Source of the DNA: Niastella sp966212235
GTDB taxonomy: Bacteria; Bacteroidota; Bacteroidia; Chitinophagales; Chitinophagaceae
Length of the DNA: 64,000 nt
Assembly: GCA_966212235.1 (NCBI GenBank)
Contig: CBIHPP010000008.1
Span: 372,001 to 436,000, forward strand
Direction of reading: 5' to 3'
Shown here: piece after piece, positions 7,831-17,253 of the stretch
How the letters are laid out: every line of letters starts with the position of its first letter
Numbering within the stretch: position 1 is the first letter of the stretch
The notes under the pieces: model-generated
Seen by the model: the letters and a program-made list of their open reading frames with translations, nothing else
Told to the model about the DNA's origin: nothing
Database searches by the model: none
Made by a program: the position numbers and the translations under genes

Positions 7831-8721
7831 ATGCCCACCTTTAAGCAACTACCCCTAACTGTTGACCAGCAAATTGACTTATTAAAGGAAAAGAAACTCA
7901 TCATTGAAGATGAAGATCGGGCTAGGTATTGGTTGTCGCATGTCAGCTACTATAGGTTGAAAAAATATACTTATTCCTTTAAGGACATTAACGACGACAA
8001 TAATTTTATTCCCAATACAACCTTTGACCAGGTTGTAAATCTGTATTTATTCGACCGCAAACTCAAACTCATAATTTTTGACGGATTAGAGACTATCGAA
8101 GTAGCCATAAAAACAATGCTATCCAATACATTGTCAAATGCACACGGCGCCCATTGGTACCTGGAGGAAACCAGGTTTGGAGAAAAATTTGAGTATGAAA
8201 AATTCATGGAAGTTATAAAAGAGGAATATGCTGATCCGGATGAGCATTCAGTCAAGGTGTTTAAAACGGTTTATGCTGAACTACCACCTTCGTGGATGAT
8301 AATGGAATTTCTTACGTTCGGAACAGTATCAAAAATATTTGAACATATTACAGCAAGGCAAGAAAAGCTTGCTATATGCTCTCATTTTAATTTACCTGAT
8401 AATGTGCTTATGTCATGGCTACATTGCTTTACTCATATGAGAAACAGGTGTGCGCACCATGCACGTTTTGTTTATCGTTCAGTAAAACATGAACCTATTC
8501 TCCCTTCACGGAAAAAACATACTTTTCTGCAGGAAGTAGAGGATGTTGACAGAAGCAGTTTGTATGCCGTATTATGTTGTATGCAGCTTTTAATAGGAAA
8601 AATAAATCCTGATGCTTCATTCAAACCTGATCTGTTGACACTTATTGATAAGAACCCGAATATCAATTATTCCAGGATGGGTCTTACCCAAAAGTGGCGG
8701 AAAGAAAAAATCTGGTACTAA
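7831..8721 (+). CDS. Abi_2/AbiF-family HEPN RNase toxin
   Basis: The 296-residue protein shows the Abi_2 (AbiD/AbiF) order. The N-terminal region contains ARYWLSHVSYYRLKKYTYSF; then FDRKLKLIIFDGLETIEVAI and HGAHWYLE; then MRNRCAHHARFVYR. In the last, R204-NRCA-H209 is the R-x4-H catalytic motif of HEPN ribonucleases. Such proteins act in phage abortive infection by cutting RNA, and AbiF-type HEPN proteins have been linked to RNA antitoxins and to the origin of Cas13. The gene stands alone with no protein antitoxin next to it, which fits control by the RNA just upstream. The ATG at 7831 directly follows the T-run. Family assignment is strong; the RNA-control model is inference. Confidence 0.88.
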   Translation: MPTFKQLPLTVDQQIDLLKEKKLIIEDEDRARYWLSHVSYYRLKKYTYSFKDINDDNNFIPNTTFDQVVNLYLFDRKLKLIIFDGLETIEVAIKTMLSNTLSNAHGAHWYLEETRFGEKFEYEKFMEVIKEEYADPDEHSVKVFKTVYAELPPSWMIMEFLTFGTVSKIFEHITARQEKLAICSHFNLPDNVLMSWLHCFTHMRNRCAHHARFVYRSVKHEPILPSRKKHTFLQEVEDVDRSSLYAVLCCMQLLIGKINPDASFKPDLLTLIDKNPNINYSRMGLTQKWRKEKIWY

Positions 8722-9006
8722 ATATTATTTATTCTGCTGCAAATAAAGTTCCCGCATTTACGCTGTGTGAAGTTGCACAAAAACTAATCTACTGAATAAT
8801 TTAAAAGCAAATCACAACGCATTATTTAATAGCCTTTTTTGTAGGTGTATTTTTTAACATCCTCCCCTTGACTCCCATCAACAAATCTCTCCCCACCCTA
8901 CTACAATCGCTTGTTACACAATTCTACAAATGAAACTTGTCCTCCGTCAATAGGCCATGATGAAAATAATTTTTATCATTACGCCCTTAATTCAAACCCT
9001 CACTTT

Positions 9007-9198
9007 ATGAAACGAATGCTTGCTATTTCCGCCCTGGTGGCTATTGCCGCCTTTGCTACTGCTTTTTCCGGTTATCAATTCAGCGTTAAAGATCATCATG
9101 GCACCTGCACGGGCTCCAAATCTTGCAGTGCCTGTAAAAATTGCAGCGCTTGCGGCCATTGCGCAAAACGTGGTGGTTCTTGCGGCGTGTGTAAGTAA
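9007..9198 (+). CDS. Small secreted Cys-rich protein
   Basis: The 63-residue product starts MKRMLAISALVAIAAFATAF, a signal peptide, leaving a mature part of about 40 residues. After a short linker with DHH, it packs eight cysteines spaced C-x5-C-x2-C-x2-C-x2-C-x2-C-x6-C-x2-C, with Lys, Gly, Ser and His between. The pattern suggests metal binding or a tightly disulfide-bonded peptide, but matches no family I can name. The ATG at 9007 is chosen because the signal peptide begins there; the frame is open further upstream. A strong terminator follows at 9233. Confidence 0.7.
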   Translation: MKRMLAISALVAIAAFATAFSGYQFSVKDHHGTCTGSKSCSACKNCSACGHCAKRGGSCGVCK

Positions 9199-9232
9199 AT
9201 TCATTCAAAACTTCAAAATGCACTTAAACAAA

Positions 9233-9266
9233 AAGAGCCCCGCCAATGACGGGGCTTCTTTTTTTG
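9233..9266 (+). terminator. Terminator between convergent genes
   Basis: GAGCCCCG (9235-9242) pairs with CGGGGCTTC (9250-9258) with a 7-nt loop, followed by a long T-run to 9266. It lies between the plus-strand Cys-rich gene and the end of the minus-strand T9SS gene. Confidence 0.8.
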
Positions 9267-9288
9267 TTCGCCTTTCCTGTAAATATTC

Positions 9289-10761
9289 CTATAAAACCAC
9301 AAGCTTATGTGCCAGTTTTTCACTGGTCGTTTTATTCGTTATGATCAGCATGTACACGCCGGTACGCAATCCACCGATCGCCATGTTATCATCCCGGTAA
9401 CTATTCCATTGCTTCACCACTTTTCCATTCAGGTCGGTGATCACAATGTCGCGTATACCACTGCTTCCAAACATTACATTCATATTTCCTGATGTTCCCG
9501 GATTAGGATACACCGTTACTTTTGAGATCTCTTCCAGTCCGCGTACACCTCTCGCTGCTGTTACGGTGCGGCCGCCATCTTTATCAATCTGCACAATCCG
9601 GTACCAGCTATTGCCTTTGGCTGTATTTCCTTCTTTAAACTGATAATACAATGGCATACTGCTGTTGCCGTCTGCTGCTTTGGTGGGTACAAATCCTATT
9701 GTTTCATACACGCCACTTGCAGTACTACGCTGAATCTCAAATCCGGTATTATTGCTTTCAATATTTGTAGTCCATTGCAGGTTTACGTATGATCCACTGC
9801 GACTGCCACTAAAATTCACCAGCGATACGGGCAACGTTCCGCCTACAGGCCAGTTAACGGTCACCGTAGCATCATCGAACATATTGTCGGCTGTTGTATT
9901 TATATCATTGTCCGGTCCGTTATCCATTAACCGGTACGTAAATGTCAACTGTGTTACAGCTGTTGAGGTACGCGTAATGGTAAAGGTTCCATTGCTGTTC
10001 ACGGTAACACTTCCGTTTACCGGCTGCGTCAACGCAGACCATTGCAAATCGGCATATGCATCATTCTGGTCATTATCTGTTCCACCGGCATCCACGGTAA
10101 AACCACCAGGATAACTCAAATTAGAACCATACAAAGCACCATCAAACGTTGTTTCGGCGCCGTTTCCACGGTTAAACGCATCATTAAGGGCCACTGGCGC
10201 ACAGTTGGTTCCGCCGCATATAAGCGTTACGCCGCTGATCGATAAATTATCAAACACATACTTAGTACCGCCCTGCGTACAGCCAGCATGGAACGATATA
10301 AACACTTTGAAATCACTGGCTGTTACAGCTGCAGGAAAATTGAATGTAAAACAGGTTGTACCACCATTCGTTGGCAATAAGTAATTATCCTGGCGGGCAT
10401 AAATATTCACCGGCTTTTCTGCGTCCTTTTCAGAAGTAACCGCAGAATTCACAAACAAAATATCAGCATACGTGTCACATGGAAATGGAGTTTGATTGTT
10501 CAGGTTGGCATCATATGCCTGGATATCAAAACAAACTTTTACGGTATTGGAGGTCTTATTAACAGCTGGCGTACCAATACTGGCCGGGTTGTTTCCGCCA
10601 ACGCCCGGCGTTATGATCACACTGTTACTGTTAACATTACCAAAACCTGCTCCTTGCGATAAGACCCACCCGGTAGGGATTGGGTTAAAATCTTCTTCCA
10701 ATTGTGCGTGGGCAATAGCCGTTACGGCTACTAATAATACAAATAGTAAACACCGCTTCAT
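9289..10761 (-). CDS. T9SS type A sorting-domain protein, paralogue 1
   Basis: The 490-residue protein starts MKRCLLFVLLVAVTAIAHAQ (signal peptide) and is followed by LEEDFNPIPTGWVLSQGAGF, a lectin/galactose-binding-like sandwich. Next is a cadherin/Ig-like segment with DNDQNDAYADLQWSALTQPV and NGSVTVNSNGTFTITRTS. The C-terminus is a T9SS type A domain with VYPNPGTSGNMNVMF and GLRTGVYMLIITN. It is expected to be exported through the type IX system and attached or released. Start 10761 was chosen over the ATG three codons upstream because it aligns with the start of the paralogue at 12739. The adhesive or structural role is inferred. Confidence 0.85.
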   Translation of the reverse strand: MKRCLLFVLLVAVTAIAHAQLEEDFNPIPTGWVLSQGAGFGNVNSNSVIITPGVGGNNPASIGTPAVNKTSNTVKVCFDIQAYDANLNNQTPFPCDTYADILFVNSAVTSEKDAEKPVNIYARQDNYLLPTNGGTTCFTFNFPAAVTASDFKVFISFHAGCTQGGTKYVFDNLSISGVTLICGGTNCAPVALNDAFNRGNGAETTFDGALYGSNLSYPGGFTVDAGGTDNDQNDAYADLQWSALTQPVNGSVTVNSNGTFTITRTSTAVTQLTFTYRLMDNGPDNDINTTADNMFDDATVTVNWPVGGTLPVSLVNFSGSRSGSYVNLQWTTNIESNNTGFEIQRSTASGVYETIGFVPTKAADGNSSMPLYYQFKEGNTAKGNSWYRIVQIDKDGGRTVTAARGVRGLEEISKVTVYPNPGTSGNMNVMFGSSGIRDIVITDLNGKVVKQWNSYRDDNMAIGGLRTGVYMLIITNKTTSEKLAHKLVVL

Positions 10762-11210
10762 AAAAATCATTTTTGTGGTTAGGAAATTATAGGGGGTGGC
10801 TTACAGCGGTATATTGGTTTTATTCTTTTCGTTAGGGTATACGCAATAGTATCCTGGACCCGGTATTTCCGGGAAAAATATCTTGTTATGTGTTATTGAT
10901 TATGAAGGTGGAGCTGTGTTACCTGAATAGCCGGAGAGTATGCATAGCGAAGCAATCGCTGCATGCTTTCTTTTTACGGTTATAGAGGTTATGAACAGCC
11001 GTTCAGAGAATACTGGTTACAGGAGTTTTCAAGGAAGAGAATCAATAAACGATCAATAATCTACGGTGGCTTTTAAGATTGGAAACAAGGGAGGATTGGA
11101 TAACAGATAAGTCAAAAATAATATGCGATCGTCATATATGCAATAGCACAAATACTTAATTGACTTAAAACAAGTTTCCATTAGGCAGTGTCCGATTGAA
11201 AGGCCTTGTT
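10762..11210. other. Intergenic spacer between T9SS paralogues
   Basis: No coding signal is seen. It should hold the promoter of the 10761 gene. A short imperfect hairpin (GCATAGCGA...TCGCTGCATGC, about 10941-10965) followed by TTTCTTTTT could be a relic terminator on the plus strand. Confidence 0.4.
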
Positions 11211-11259
11211 AAAAATCGAAGGCCTTCTCCCCGGCTGAACCAGAGAGAAGGCCTTCGAT
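11211..11259 (-). terminator. Strong terminator of T9SS paralogue 2
   Basis: ATCGAAGGCCTTCTC (11215-11229) pairs perfectly with GAGAAGGCCTTCGAT (11245-11259). On the minus strand the stem is followed by a T-run (AAAAA at 11211-11215 on plus). It lies 20 bp downstream of the stop at 11279. Confidence 0.85.
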
Positions 11260-11278
11260 GTTGATTGAATACAATGAA

Positions 11279-12739
11279 TTATCTGTTGATCAATAGTTTC
11301 GAAACCGTTTTCACTTTCGTATTTCTGTCTATAACCCGTAACATATACATGCCGGTTTGCAAACCGGTTATGGTAATGTTATCATCGCCATAATTATTCC
11401 AGATCTTTATCAGCTTACCACTCAAATCACTGACCGATACATCGCGTATAGATGAGCTGCCAAATAATACATTTACTACACTGCCCGGGTTCGGATAGAT
11501 CAGCATTTTCTTCAAATCTTCCAACCCGCGAATTGCCAGCGAGGGTAATACCTTCTTTGTACCGTCTTTATTCACCTGAACTAACCGGTACCAACTTACT
11601 GCATTGGAATTGTATATTTCGCTGAACTGATATTTCAGTTGCAGATCGCTTGAACCATTATCGCCTTTACTATTTACGTAACCCACAGCTTTATATTCCC
11701 CATTTACAAGCCGCTGTATTTCAAACCCTGCATTGTCACTTTCAAAAGTGGTTGTCCACTGTAAAGTAACCGTGCTGCCATTGCGGTTGCCATTAAAGCT
11801 CAACAGCGATACCGGTAAGGCGCCGCCTGCCGGAAAATTCACCGTTACCATAGCCGTATCGCAATTTCCATTGGGATCGCATAACTGGTATATAAAACTT
11901 ACAGTCGTTATTGTGAGGTTATTGCGGGTGACGGTAGCTGTTCCCTGTCCGCCGGGATTCATAGTAACCGTGCCATTAGTGGGTGGCGTTTGCAAAGTCC
12001 AGGTCAATGCAGCATATGCATCATTAGGATCGTTATCTACACCTGGTGCATATACCAGGTAACCTGCGGGCGGAGCTGGATAACCGGGATTGTTGCCATA
12101 CAAAACCACATTCACCGATGGTCCGGGGATAACAGTATTGAACACATCGGGTAAAGCTACCGGTGGACAAGCGGCGCCTGTACAAACTTCCGTTAACCCG
12201 CTGATGGAGAAATTATCAAATGCAAAACGGGTATTGCCCATATTGCATCCTTCGTGAATTACCAAAAACACGCGGAACTGCGTAGCCGTAACACCAGCAG
12301 GAAAGGTAAATGAATTGCAAATTCTTCCGCCACTGGCGGCAACTGATAAACCTTTTACAGTACCAAAGACTTTAGTTGGATCGGTTTCATCGAGATCATT
12401 GCCATTATTTACCGTCGTGCTTGTAAAGTAAAGATCAACCGTAGCGGCACATGGCAGGGCAGTAAGACCATCCTGCGGCGTATAGCCAAAAATATCAGCA
12501 CAATAGGTTACCGTATTCGTATTGGCAGCTTTTTGCACGATCGGGGTGCCGATGGTACCCGGACTGTTGCCATTGGAAGAAAGAATAACGTCATTACCGT
12601 TAACATTATGAATACTATACCCGTTGGCAAGGATCCAATTTGGAGGATTGGGTGTAAAATCCTCTTCTAATTGCGCTTGAACAATGCCTGTCCATAAAAA
12701 ACATACCAGAAATGCAGCTGAAAGTAGCAATCGATTCAT
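11279..12739 (-). CDS. T9SS type A sorting-domain protein, paralogue 2
   Basis: The 486-residue protein begins MNRLLLSAAFLVCFLWTGIV (signal peptide). After it come LEEDFTPNPPNWILANGYSI, a sandwich domain, an Ig/cadherin-like segment with DNDPNDAYAALTWTLQTPPT, and a C-terminal sorting domain with IYPNPGSVVNVLFGSSSIRD and GLQTGMYMLRVID. It shares order and many residues with its neighbour (9289-10761), so the pair arose by tandem duplication. The start at 12739 excludes a 22-residue hydrophilic extension and puts the signal peptide first. The product is expected outside the outer membrane via the type IX system. Function unknown. Confidence 0.85.
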   Translation of the reverse strand: MNRLLLSAAFLVCFLWTGIVQAQLEEDFTPNPPNWILANGYSIHNVNGNDVILSSNGNSPGTIGTPIVQKAANTNTVTYCADIFGYTPQDGLTALPCAATVDLYFTSTTVNNGNDLDETDPTKVFGTVKGLSVAASGGRICNSFTFPAGVTATQFRVFLVIHEGCNMGNTRFAFDNFSISGLTEVCTGAACPPVALPDVFNTVIPGPSVNVVLYGNNPGYPAPPAGYLVYAPGVDNDPNDAYAALTWTLQTPPTNGTVTMNPGGQGTATVTRNNLTITTVSFIYQLCDPNGNCDTAMVTVNFPAGGALPVSLLSFNGNRNGSTVTLQWTTTFESDNAGFEIQRLVNGEYKAVGYVNSKGDNGSSDLQLKYQFSEIYNSNAVSWYRLVQVNKDGTKKVLPSLAIRGLEDLKKMLIYPNPGSVVNVLFGSSSIRDVSVSDLSGKLIKIWNNYGDDNITITGLQTGMYMLRVIDRNTKVKTVSKLLINR

Positions 12740-13147
12740 AACATTTTTTTTGAGGTTCTCAATGTAAATACGATAGCTTAACACAGCGTACAGATTAATT
12801 GTCACTGGCTTTTGAACAGCATAATGGATTGTAGAATAATCTGGTTATTCAGGCTTGGAGGGGTAAAACACAATGGGATATCAGAAATTGATAACAATAG
12901 CAGGTTTCATATGTACGGCAACGCACAGTCGAATGCCTTTAACCAGGGATGGCTTTAGTAAGAGGAATAAAACAGACAGATAAAGAATGGAGTAATATCC
13001 AATCAGAGCACAGCAAATGTAATGTACCTTGATTAAATTATCAATATTAAGAATATAAATTATTAAATATGCGGAAATTACTGGCTTTCAGCCCGTATAA
13101 TTAAGTTATCTCATTCAAAATCAATGAGAAAAGGGGAACCATCGGAC
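12740..13147. other. Intergenic spacer, no gene seen
   Basis: AT-rich spacer between the T9SS gene and cmk, both on the minus strand. It must contain the promoter for the 12739 start. I recognise no ORF, RNA or repeat in it. Confidence 0.4.
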
Positions 13148-13852
13148 TTAATCCGGTTTTGAGACTGGGGTAGCCGGTAGTCGTTCCTGTACCCATTTTT
13201 TGGCTATATCCAGTTGTTCCTTTATGGTGAGGTTTGTGTTATCCAATTCCAGGGCATCTTCTGCCTTGCGCAGGGGGCTTACAGTGCGATGAGAATCAAT
13301 ATAATCCCGCATCTCCAGGTTAGCCCTTACTTCTTCCATGGTTACGTTGGGATTCTTTTCATACAACTCCTGGTAACGCCGTTTTACCCGGATATCATTA
13401 TCCGCCGTCATAAATATCTTGAGTTCGGCCGTGGGAAATACCACAGTACCTATATCCCGGCCGTCCATTACAATGCCTTTGTTCTTACCCATATCCTGCT
13501 GCTGCTTCACCGCATAGTCGCGCACTCCTTTAATGGCAGCTACCTCGCTTACTTTTTCGGCTACCACCAGGTCGCGTATTACATACTCCACGTTCTCCCC
13601 GTTCAGGTGCATCTCGCTCTGGCCGCTTTTATGGTTCGACATAAATGTGAGCTTGATATTGTGAAGGGCCTCTAATACCGCCTCAGGGTGCGTCCAGTCA
13701 ACATGGTTCCGTAAAAAATAAAGGGTAATTGCCCGGTACATAGCGCCGCTGTCTATATATATGTAGCCCAGCTCCCGGGCCAGTTGTTTGGCTAGTGTGC
13801 TTTTTCCGCAGGATGACCACCCATCGATGGTGATAATGATCTTGTGTTGCAT
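13148..13852 (-). CDS. cmk: (d)CMP kinase
   Basis: The 234-residue enzyme phosphorylates CMP and dCMP with ATP. The P-loop is GWSSCGKST at about residues 11-19, followed by YIYIDSGAMYRAITLYF (the CMP-binding region) and MDGRDIGTVVFPTAELKIF at about residue 129, all diagnostic of the family. Length is normal for the monomeric bacterial enzyme. The C-terminus has a short Pro-rich tail (RLPATPVSKPD). It is transcribed leftward, with a 390-bp leader or promoter region to clpC. Confidence 0.96.
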   Translation of the reverse strand: MQHKIIITIDGWSSCGKSTLAKQLARELGYIYIDSGAMYRAITLYFLRNHVDWTHPEAVLEALHNIKLTFMSNHKSGQSEMHLNGENVEYVIRDLVVAEKVSEVAAIKGVRDYAVKQQQDMGKNKGIVMDGRDIGTVVFPTAELKIFMTADNDIRVKRRYQELYEKNPNVTMEEVRANLEMRDYIDSHRTVSPLRKAEDALELDNTNLTIKEQLDIAKKWVQERLPATPVSKPD

Positions 13853-14171
13853 AGGTAATGTTGCAAAAATATGCCAAGGACGGCATAGATAGAAATTGTT
13901 TCGTTGCTACAACTATATGGTTACCAGTTGCTGCCCTCCCCTGCCGGCTTTACATGAAATGTCGCCCCCGATTTAGGGACGACATCAAGTTTGTAGTGGG
14001 ACTATGATTGGCACACTACGCTGAGTCACCTGGTTAGCAGTTCATCGCCTTAGAGGAATGCCCTGAATAATATGCCGGCATGTCGAAAATGCCACGTATA
14101 CCCGGGGGTATGTAAACCGAGGGACGCAGTATTATTAACGGCAGGTTACCTATTTAGTTGTTTATCCCCAT
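13853..14171. other. cmk upstream region with a stable hairpin
   Basis: No ORF is seen. ATGTCG plus CCC (13959-13967) pairs with GGG and CGACAT (13976-13985), giving a strong interrupted hairpin. The rest has no recognised RNA family. The cmk promoter must lie here. Confidence 0.35.
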
Positions 14172-14212
14172 AAAAAAAGTCCTCTGCCGGCTAAGCCGGC
14201 AGAGGACTTTTA
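14172..14212 (-). terminator. Terminator of clpC
   Basis: AAAGTCCTCTGCCGGC (14176-14191) pairs perfectly with GCCGGCAGAGGACTTT (14195-14210) around TAA. On the minus strand the stem runs into a T-run (14172-14178). It is 30 bp past the clpC stop. Confidence 0.85.
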
Positions 14213-14242
14213 TACTCTTTATCTTATCTCAGTTGCCTGATC

Positions 14243-16768
14243 TTAATTCGCTTCTGATTTTTCCTTTGCTTCCTTCAAAGAGAACATGATCTTCGAATTC
14301 TCTTTGTCAAGGTCGGCCACCAATGTGTCGCCGGCTTTAATGTGCAGACTCAGGATCTCTTCTGCAAGGGGATCTTCCAGGTATTTCTGGATGGCCCTGT
14401 GCAAAGGACGGGCGCCAAATTGCACATCGTATCCTTTTTCAGCGATAAAGTGTTTCGCCTCCGGCGTTAACTCTAAGGTAAATCCTAAGTTAGCCAGGCG
14501 TTTCATTACCCCTTTCATCAGGATATCAATGATAGAGAAGATGTGCTCTTTATCCAACGAGTTGAAGATGATCACATCGTCGATACGGTTCAGGAACTCA
14601 GGCGAGAAGGTTCTCTTCAATGCTTTTTCAATAACGGCTTTGTTATTTTCATTCGCATTTTGTGTGCGTGACTGAGTTGCAAAACCTACTCCATCACCAA
14701 AATCTTTCAACTGACGTACACCAATGTTCGAGGTCATGATGATGGTCGTGTTCTTGAAATCCACTCTTCTACCCAATCCGTCTGTCAACTGTCCATCATC
14801 CAATACCTGTAACAGGATGTTGTAAATATCCGGGTGTGCTTTTTCAATTTCATCAAGCAGGATCACCGAATATGGTTTGCGGCGTACCTTCTCGGTTAAT
14901 TGTCCGCCTTCTTCATAACCAACATATCCGGGAGGCGCACCGATCAAACGGCTAACCGTAAATTTCTCCATGTATTCACTCATGTCAATGCGAATGAGCG
15001 CATCTTCCGAGTCGAACATATAACGGGCCAGTGAACGGGCCAACTCTGTTTTACCAACACCGGTAGGTCCGAGGAAGATAAACGTACCAATCGGCTTTTT
15101 AGGATCTTTCAACCCTACGCGGTTACGTTGTATGGCTTTTACCACTTTCTCAATCGCTTCATTCTGTCCTACCACCATTTCACGCATATCTTCGGCCATA
15201 CGACGGAGCTTTTCGCTTTCTGCCTGTACCATCCGTTTTACCGGGATACCGGTCATCATGCTCACTACTTCGGCAATGTTCTCCTCGTCTATTGGGTAGC
15301 GTTTATGCTTGCTTTCTTCTTCCCAGCTTGCTTTTGCTTTTTCCAGTTCTTCCTGCAAACGTTTCTCCGTGTCGCGTAAAGAAGCGGCTTCTTCAAACTT
15401 CTGGCTCTTTACTACTTTATTTTTCTCAACCTTTACATCTTCGATCTTCTTTTCCAGATCAAGGATCTCCTTGGGGACGTTGATGTTCTTCAAGTGAACG
15501 CGGGCGCCTACTTCATCCAGTACATCAATCGCTTTGTCGGGTAATAAACGATCGGTGATATAACGGTCGCTTAATTTTACGCAGGCATCAATAGCATCGT
15601 CACTGTAGGTAACGTTGTGATAATCCTCGTATTTCGACTTGATGTTGTTTAAGATCTGAATGGTTTCATCTACACTTGGTGGCTCTACCATTACTTTCTG
15701 GAAACGACGATCGAGTGCGCCGTCTTTTTCAATATACATTCTGTATTCGTCCAGGGTAGAAGCGCCAATGCATTGGAGCTCGCCACGTGCCAAAGCCGGT
15801 TTAAAGATGTTGGAAGCATCGAGTGAACCACTGGCACCGCCAGCGCCTACGATGGTATGAATTTCATCGATGAACAGGATCACATCTCTGTTTTTTTCCA
15901 GCTCATTCATAATGGCTTTCATACGCTCTTCAAACTGACCGCGGTATTTTGTACCGGCTACCAGGGCAGCAAGGTCTAATGAGATCACACGCTTATCAAA
16001 CAATACTCTCGATACTTTACGTTGTACAATACGAAGTGCCAGGCCTTCCACGATAGCGGTTTTACCCACACCAGGTTCGCCAATGAGTATCGGGTTGTTC
16101 TTTTTACGGCGCGATAATATCTGCGATACCCTTTCAATTTCTGCCTCACGCCCAACGATAGGGTCCAATGCACCGCCTTCGGCTAAGCGGGTAATGTCGC
16201 GGCCAAAATTGTCTAATACCGGTGTTTTACTTTTTGTATTTCCGGCAGAGCGGGATTTCTGCTGAGAATATTTCTTTTCATCATCAAAATCGTCCTCGTT
16301 CTCGTCAGCATACTCGCTTCGTACGTCGTTGCTTTTCACAACGCCTAATTCGTTTCTGAATAAATCGTAATCCACGTCGAACTGATTTAAGATTTGTGTT
16401 GCTATGTTTTCCTTATTCTTTAGAATGGAGAGCATTAAATGTTCTGTTTCAACAGTCGGACTCTTGAGTGCTTTTGCTTCCAAAACAGTTACACGTATCA
16501 CCTTTTCAGCTTGCTTGGTGAGTGGTAGGCTGTTTATGTTTGCAATGTTCTTACCGGTTTTGTCTTTTACTGCCAGTTCTACTTCTTTCCGCAATTCGTA
16601 CAGATCCACATTAAAGCTTTTCAATATACGGACAGCAGTGTTCTCTCCTTCACGGATCAACCCCAGCAACAAATGTTCAGTGCCGATAAAATCGTTCCCA
16701 AGCCTTAAAGCCTCCTCTCTGCTAAAAGAAATGATCTCCTTCACCTGGGCTGAAAAATTGTTGTCCAT
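14243..16768 (-). CDS. clpC: ATP-dependent Clp protease ATP-binding subunit ClpC
   Basis: From MDNNFSAQVKEI the protein is 841 residues. It has two Clp_N repeats (about 1-145), an AAA+ module with Walker A GEPGVGKTA (about residue 228) and FIDEIHTIVGAGG, a middle coiled region with a UVR-like stretch (KVVKSQKFEEAASLRDTEKR), and a second AAA+ module with GPTGVGKTE (about residue 565) and the D2-small domain. This is the unfoldase that feeds substrates to ClpP. The ATG at 16768 is preferred over one ten codons upstream because MDNNFSAQVKEIISFSREEA is the usual family start. It diverges from the STAS gene. Confidence 0.96.
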   Translation of the reverse strand: MDNNFSAQVKEIISFSREEALRLGNDFIGTEHLLLGLIREGENTAVRILKSFNVDLYELRKEVELAVKDKTGKNIANINSLPLTKQAEKVIRVTVLEAKALKSPTVETEHLMLSILKNKENIATQILNQFDVDYDLFRNELGVVKSNDVRSEYADENEDDFDDEKKYSQQKSRSAGNTKSKTPVLDNFGRDITRLAEGGALDPIVGREAEIERVSQILSRRKKNNPILIGEPGVGKTAIVEGLALRIVQRKVSRVLFDKRVISLDLAALVAGTKYRGQFEERMKAIMNELEKNRDVILFIDEIHTIVGAGGASGSLDASNIFKPALARGELQCIGASTLDEYRMYIEKDGALDRRFQKVMVEPPSVDETIQILNNIKSKYEDYHNVTYSDDAIDACVKLSDRYITDRLLPDKAIDVLDEVGARVHLKNINVPKEILDLEKKIEDVKVEKNKVVKSQKFEEAASLRDTEKRLQEELEKAKASWEEESKHKRYPIDEENIAEVVSMMTGIPVKRMVQAESEKLRRMAEDMREMVVGQNEAIEKVVKAIQRNRVGLKDPKKPIGTFIFLGPTGVGKTELARSLARYMFDSEDALIRIDMSEYMEKFTVSRLIGAPPGYVGYEEGGQLTEKVRRKPYSVILLDEIEKAHPDIYNILLQVLDDGQLTDGLGRRVDFKNTTIIMTSNIGVRQLKDFGDGVGFATQSRTQNANENNKAVIEKALKRTFSPEFLNRIDDVIIFNSLDKEHIFSIIDILMKGVMKRLANLGFTLELTPEAKHFIAEKGYDVQFGARPLHRAIQKYLEDPLAEEILSLHIKAGDTLVADLDKENSKIMFSLKEAKEKSEAN

Positions 16769-16878
16769 TTTATTTATAATTTGTTGTGTGTTATACAATA
16801 ATAACGAATATTTTTGACATTCTGTTGTTCCCTTTTATTAACGGATATTAGCTACTTTAAAGTATTTAAAAGGTCTCT

Positions 16879-17253
16879 ATGCAGTTCAAATTTGATACCA
16901 GTGAGAAATTCCATGCCATTCAGATCAAAGAGCCGGTTTTGTCTGCTAATATGACAGAAGATTTGGACGCCTGTTTAATGCCCCTGATGCAACAGGAAGT
17001 TAAAAATGTGGTGCTTAATTTACAAGACATTCAAAACATGGATAACGCTGCCGGTGAGCGTCTTGTACTACTACAACAACGCTTTTACGATCAAAATGCT
17101 TCGTTTGTTATTTGTTGCCTTCAAAAAGAGGTAGAAAAAACACTCGATGAAGCCGATTTGCTCGAATTATTGAACACCGCGCCTACTGAAAGCGAAGCCT
17201 GGGATATTGTTCATATGGAAGAAATTGAACGCGAACTTGGTGATGGTTTTTGA
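16879..17253 (+). CDS. STAS-domain protein lacking the phospho-serine
   Basis: The 124-residue protein fits the STAS (SpoIIAA-like) fold: alternating strands and helices with VVLNLQDIQNMDNAAGERLV and FVICCLQKEVEKTLDEADLL. In anti-sigma factor antagonists the motif after Asp is S/T-x-x-G with a phosphorylatable Ser or Thr; here it is D55-N-A-A-G59, so partner switching by phosphorylation is unlikely. In many Bacteroidota a STAS gene like this lies beside the ribonuclease Z gene; here the next gene is ispD. It may act as a simple binding module. Divergent from clpC. Confidence 0.8.
   Translation: MQFKFDTSEKFHAIQIKEPVLSANMTEDLDACLMPLMQQEVKNVVLNLQDIQNMDNAAGERLVLLQQRFYDQNASFVICCLQKEVEKTLDEADLLELLNTAPTESEAWDIVHMEEIERELGDGF

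Noticed and set aside
13853..14171. cmk/clpC spacer considered for a structured RNA gene
   Set aside because: Only one hairpin is convincing; no tRNA, tmRNA, SRP or riboswitch pattern is seen.
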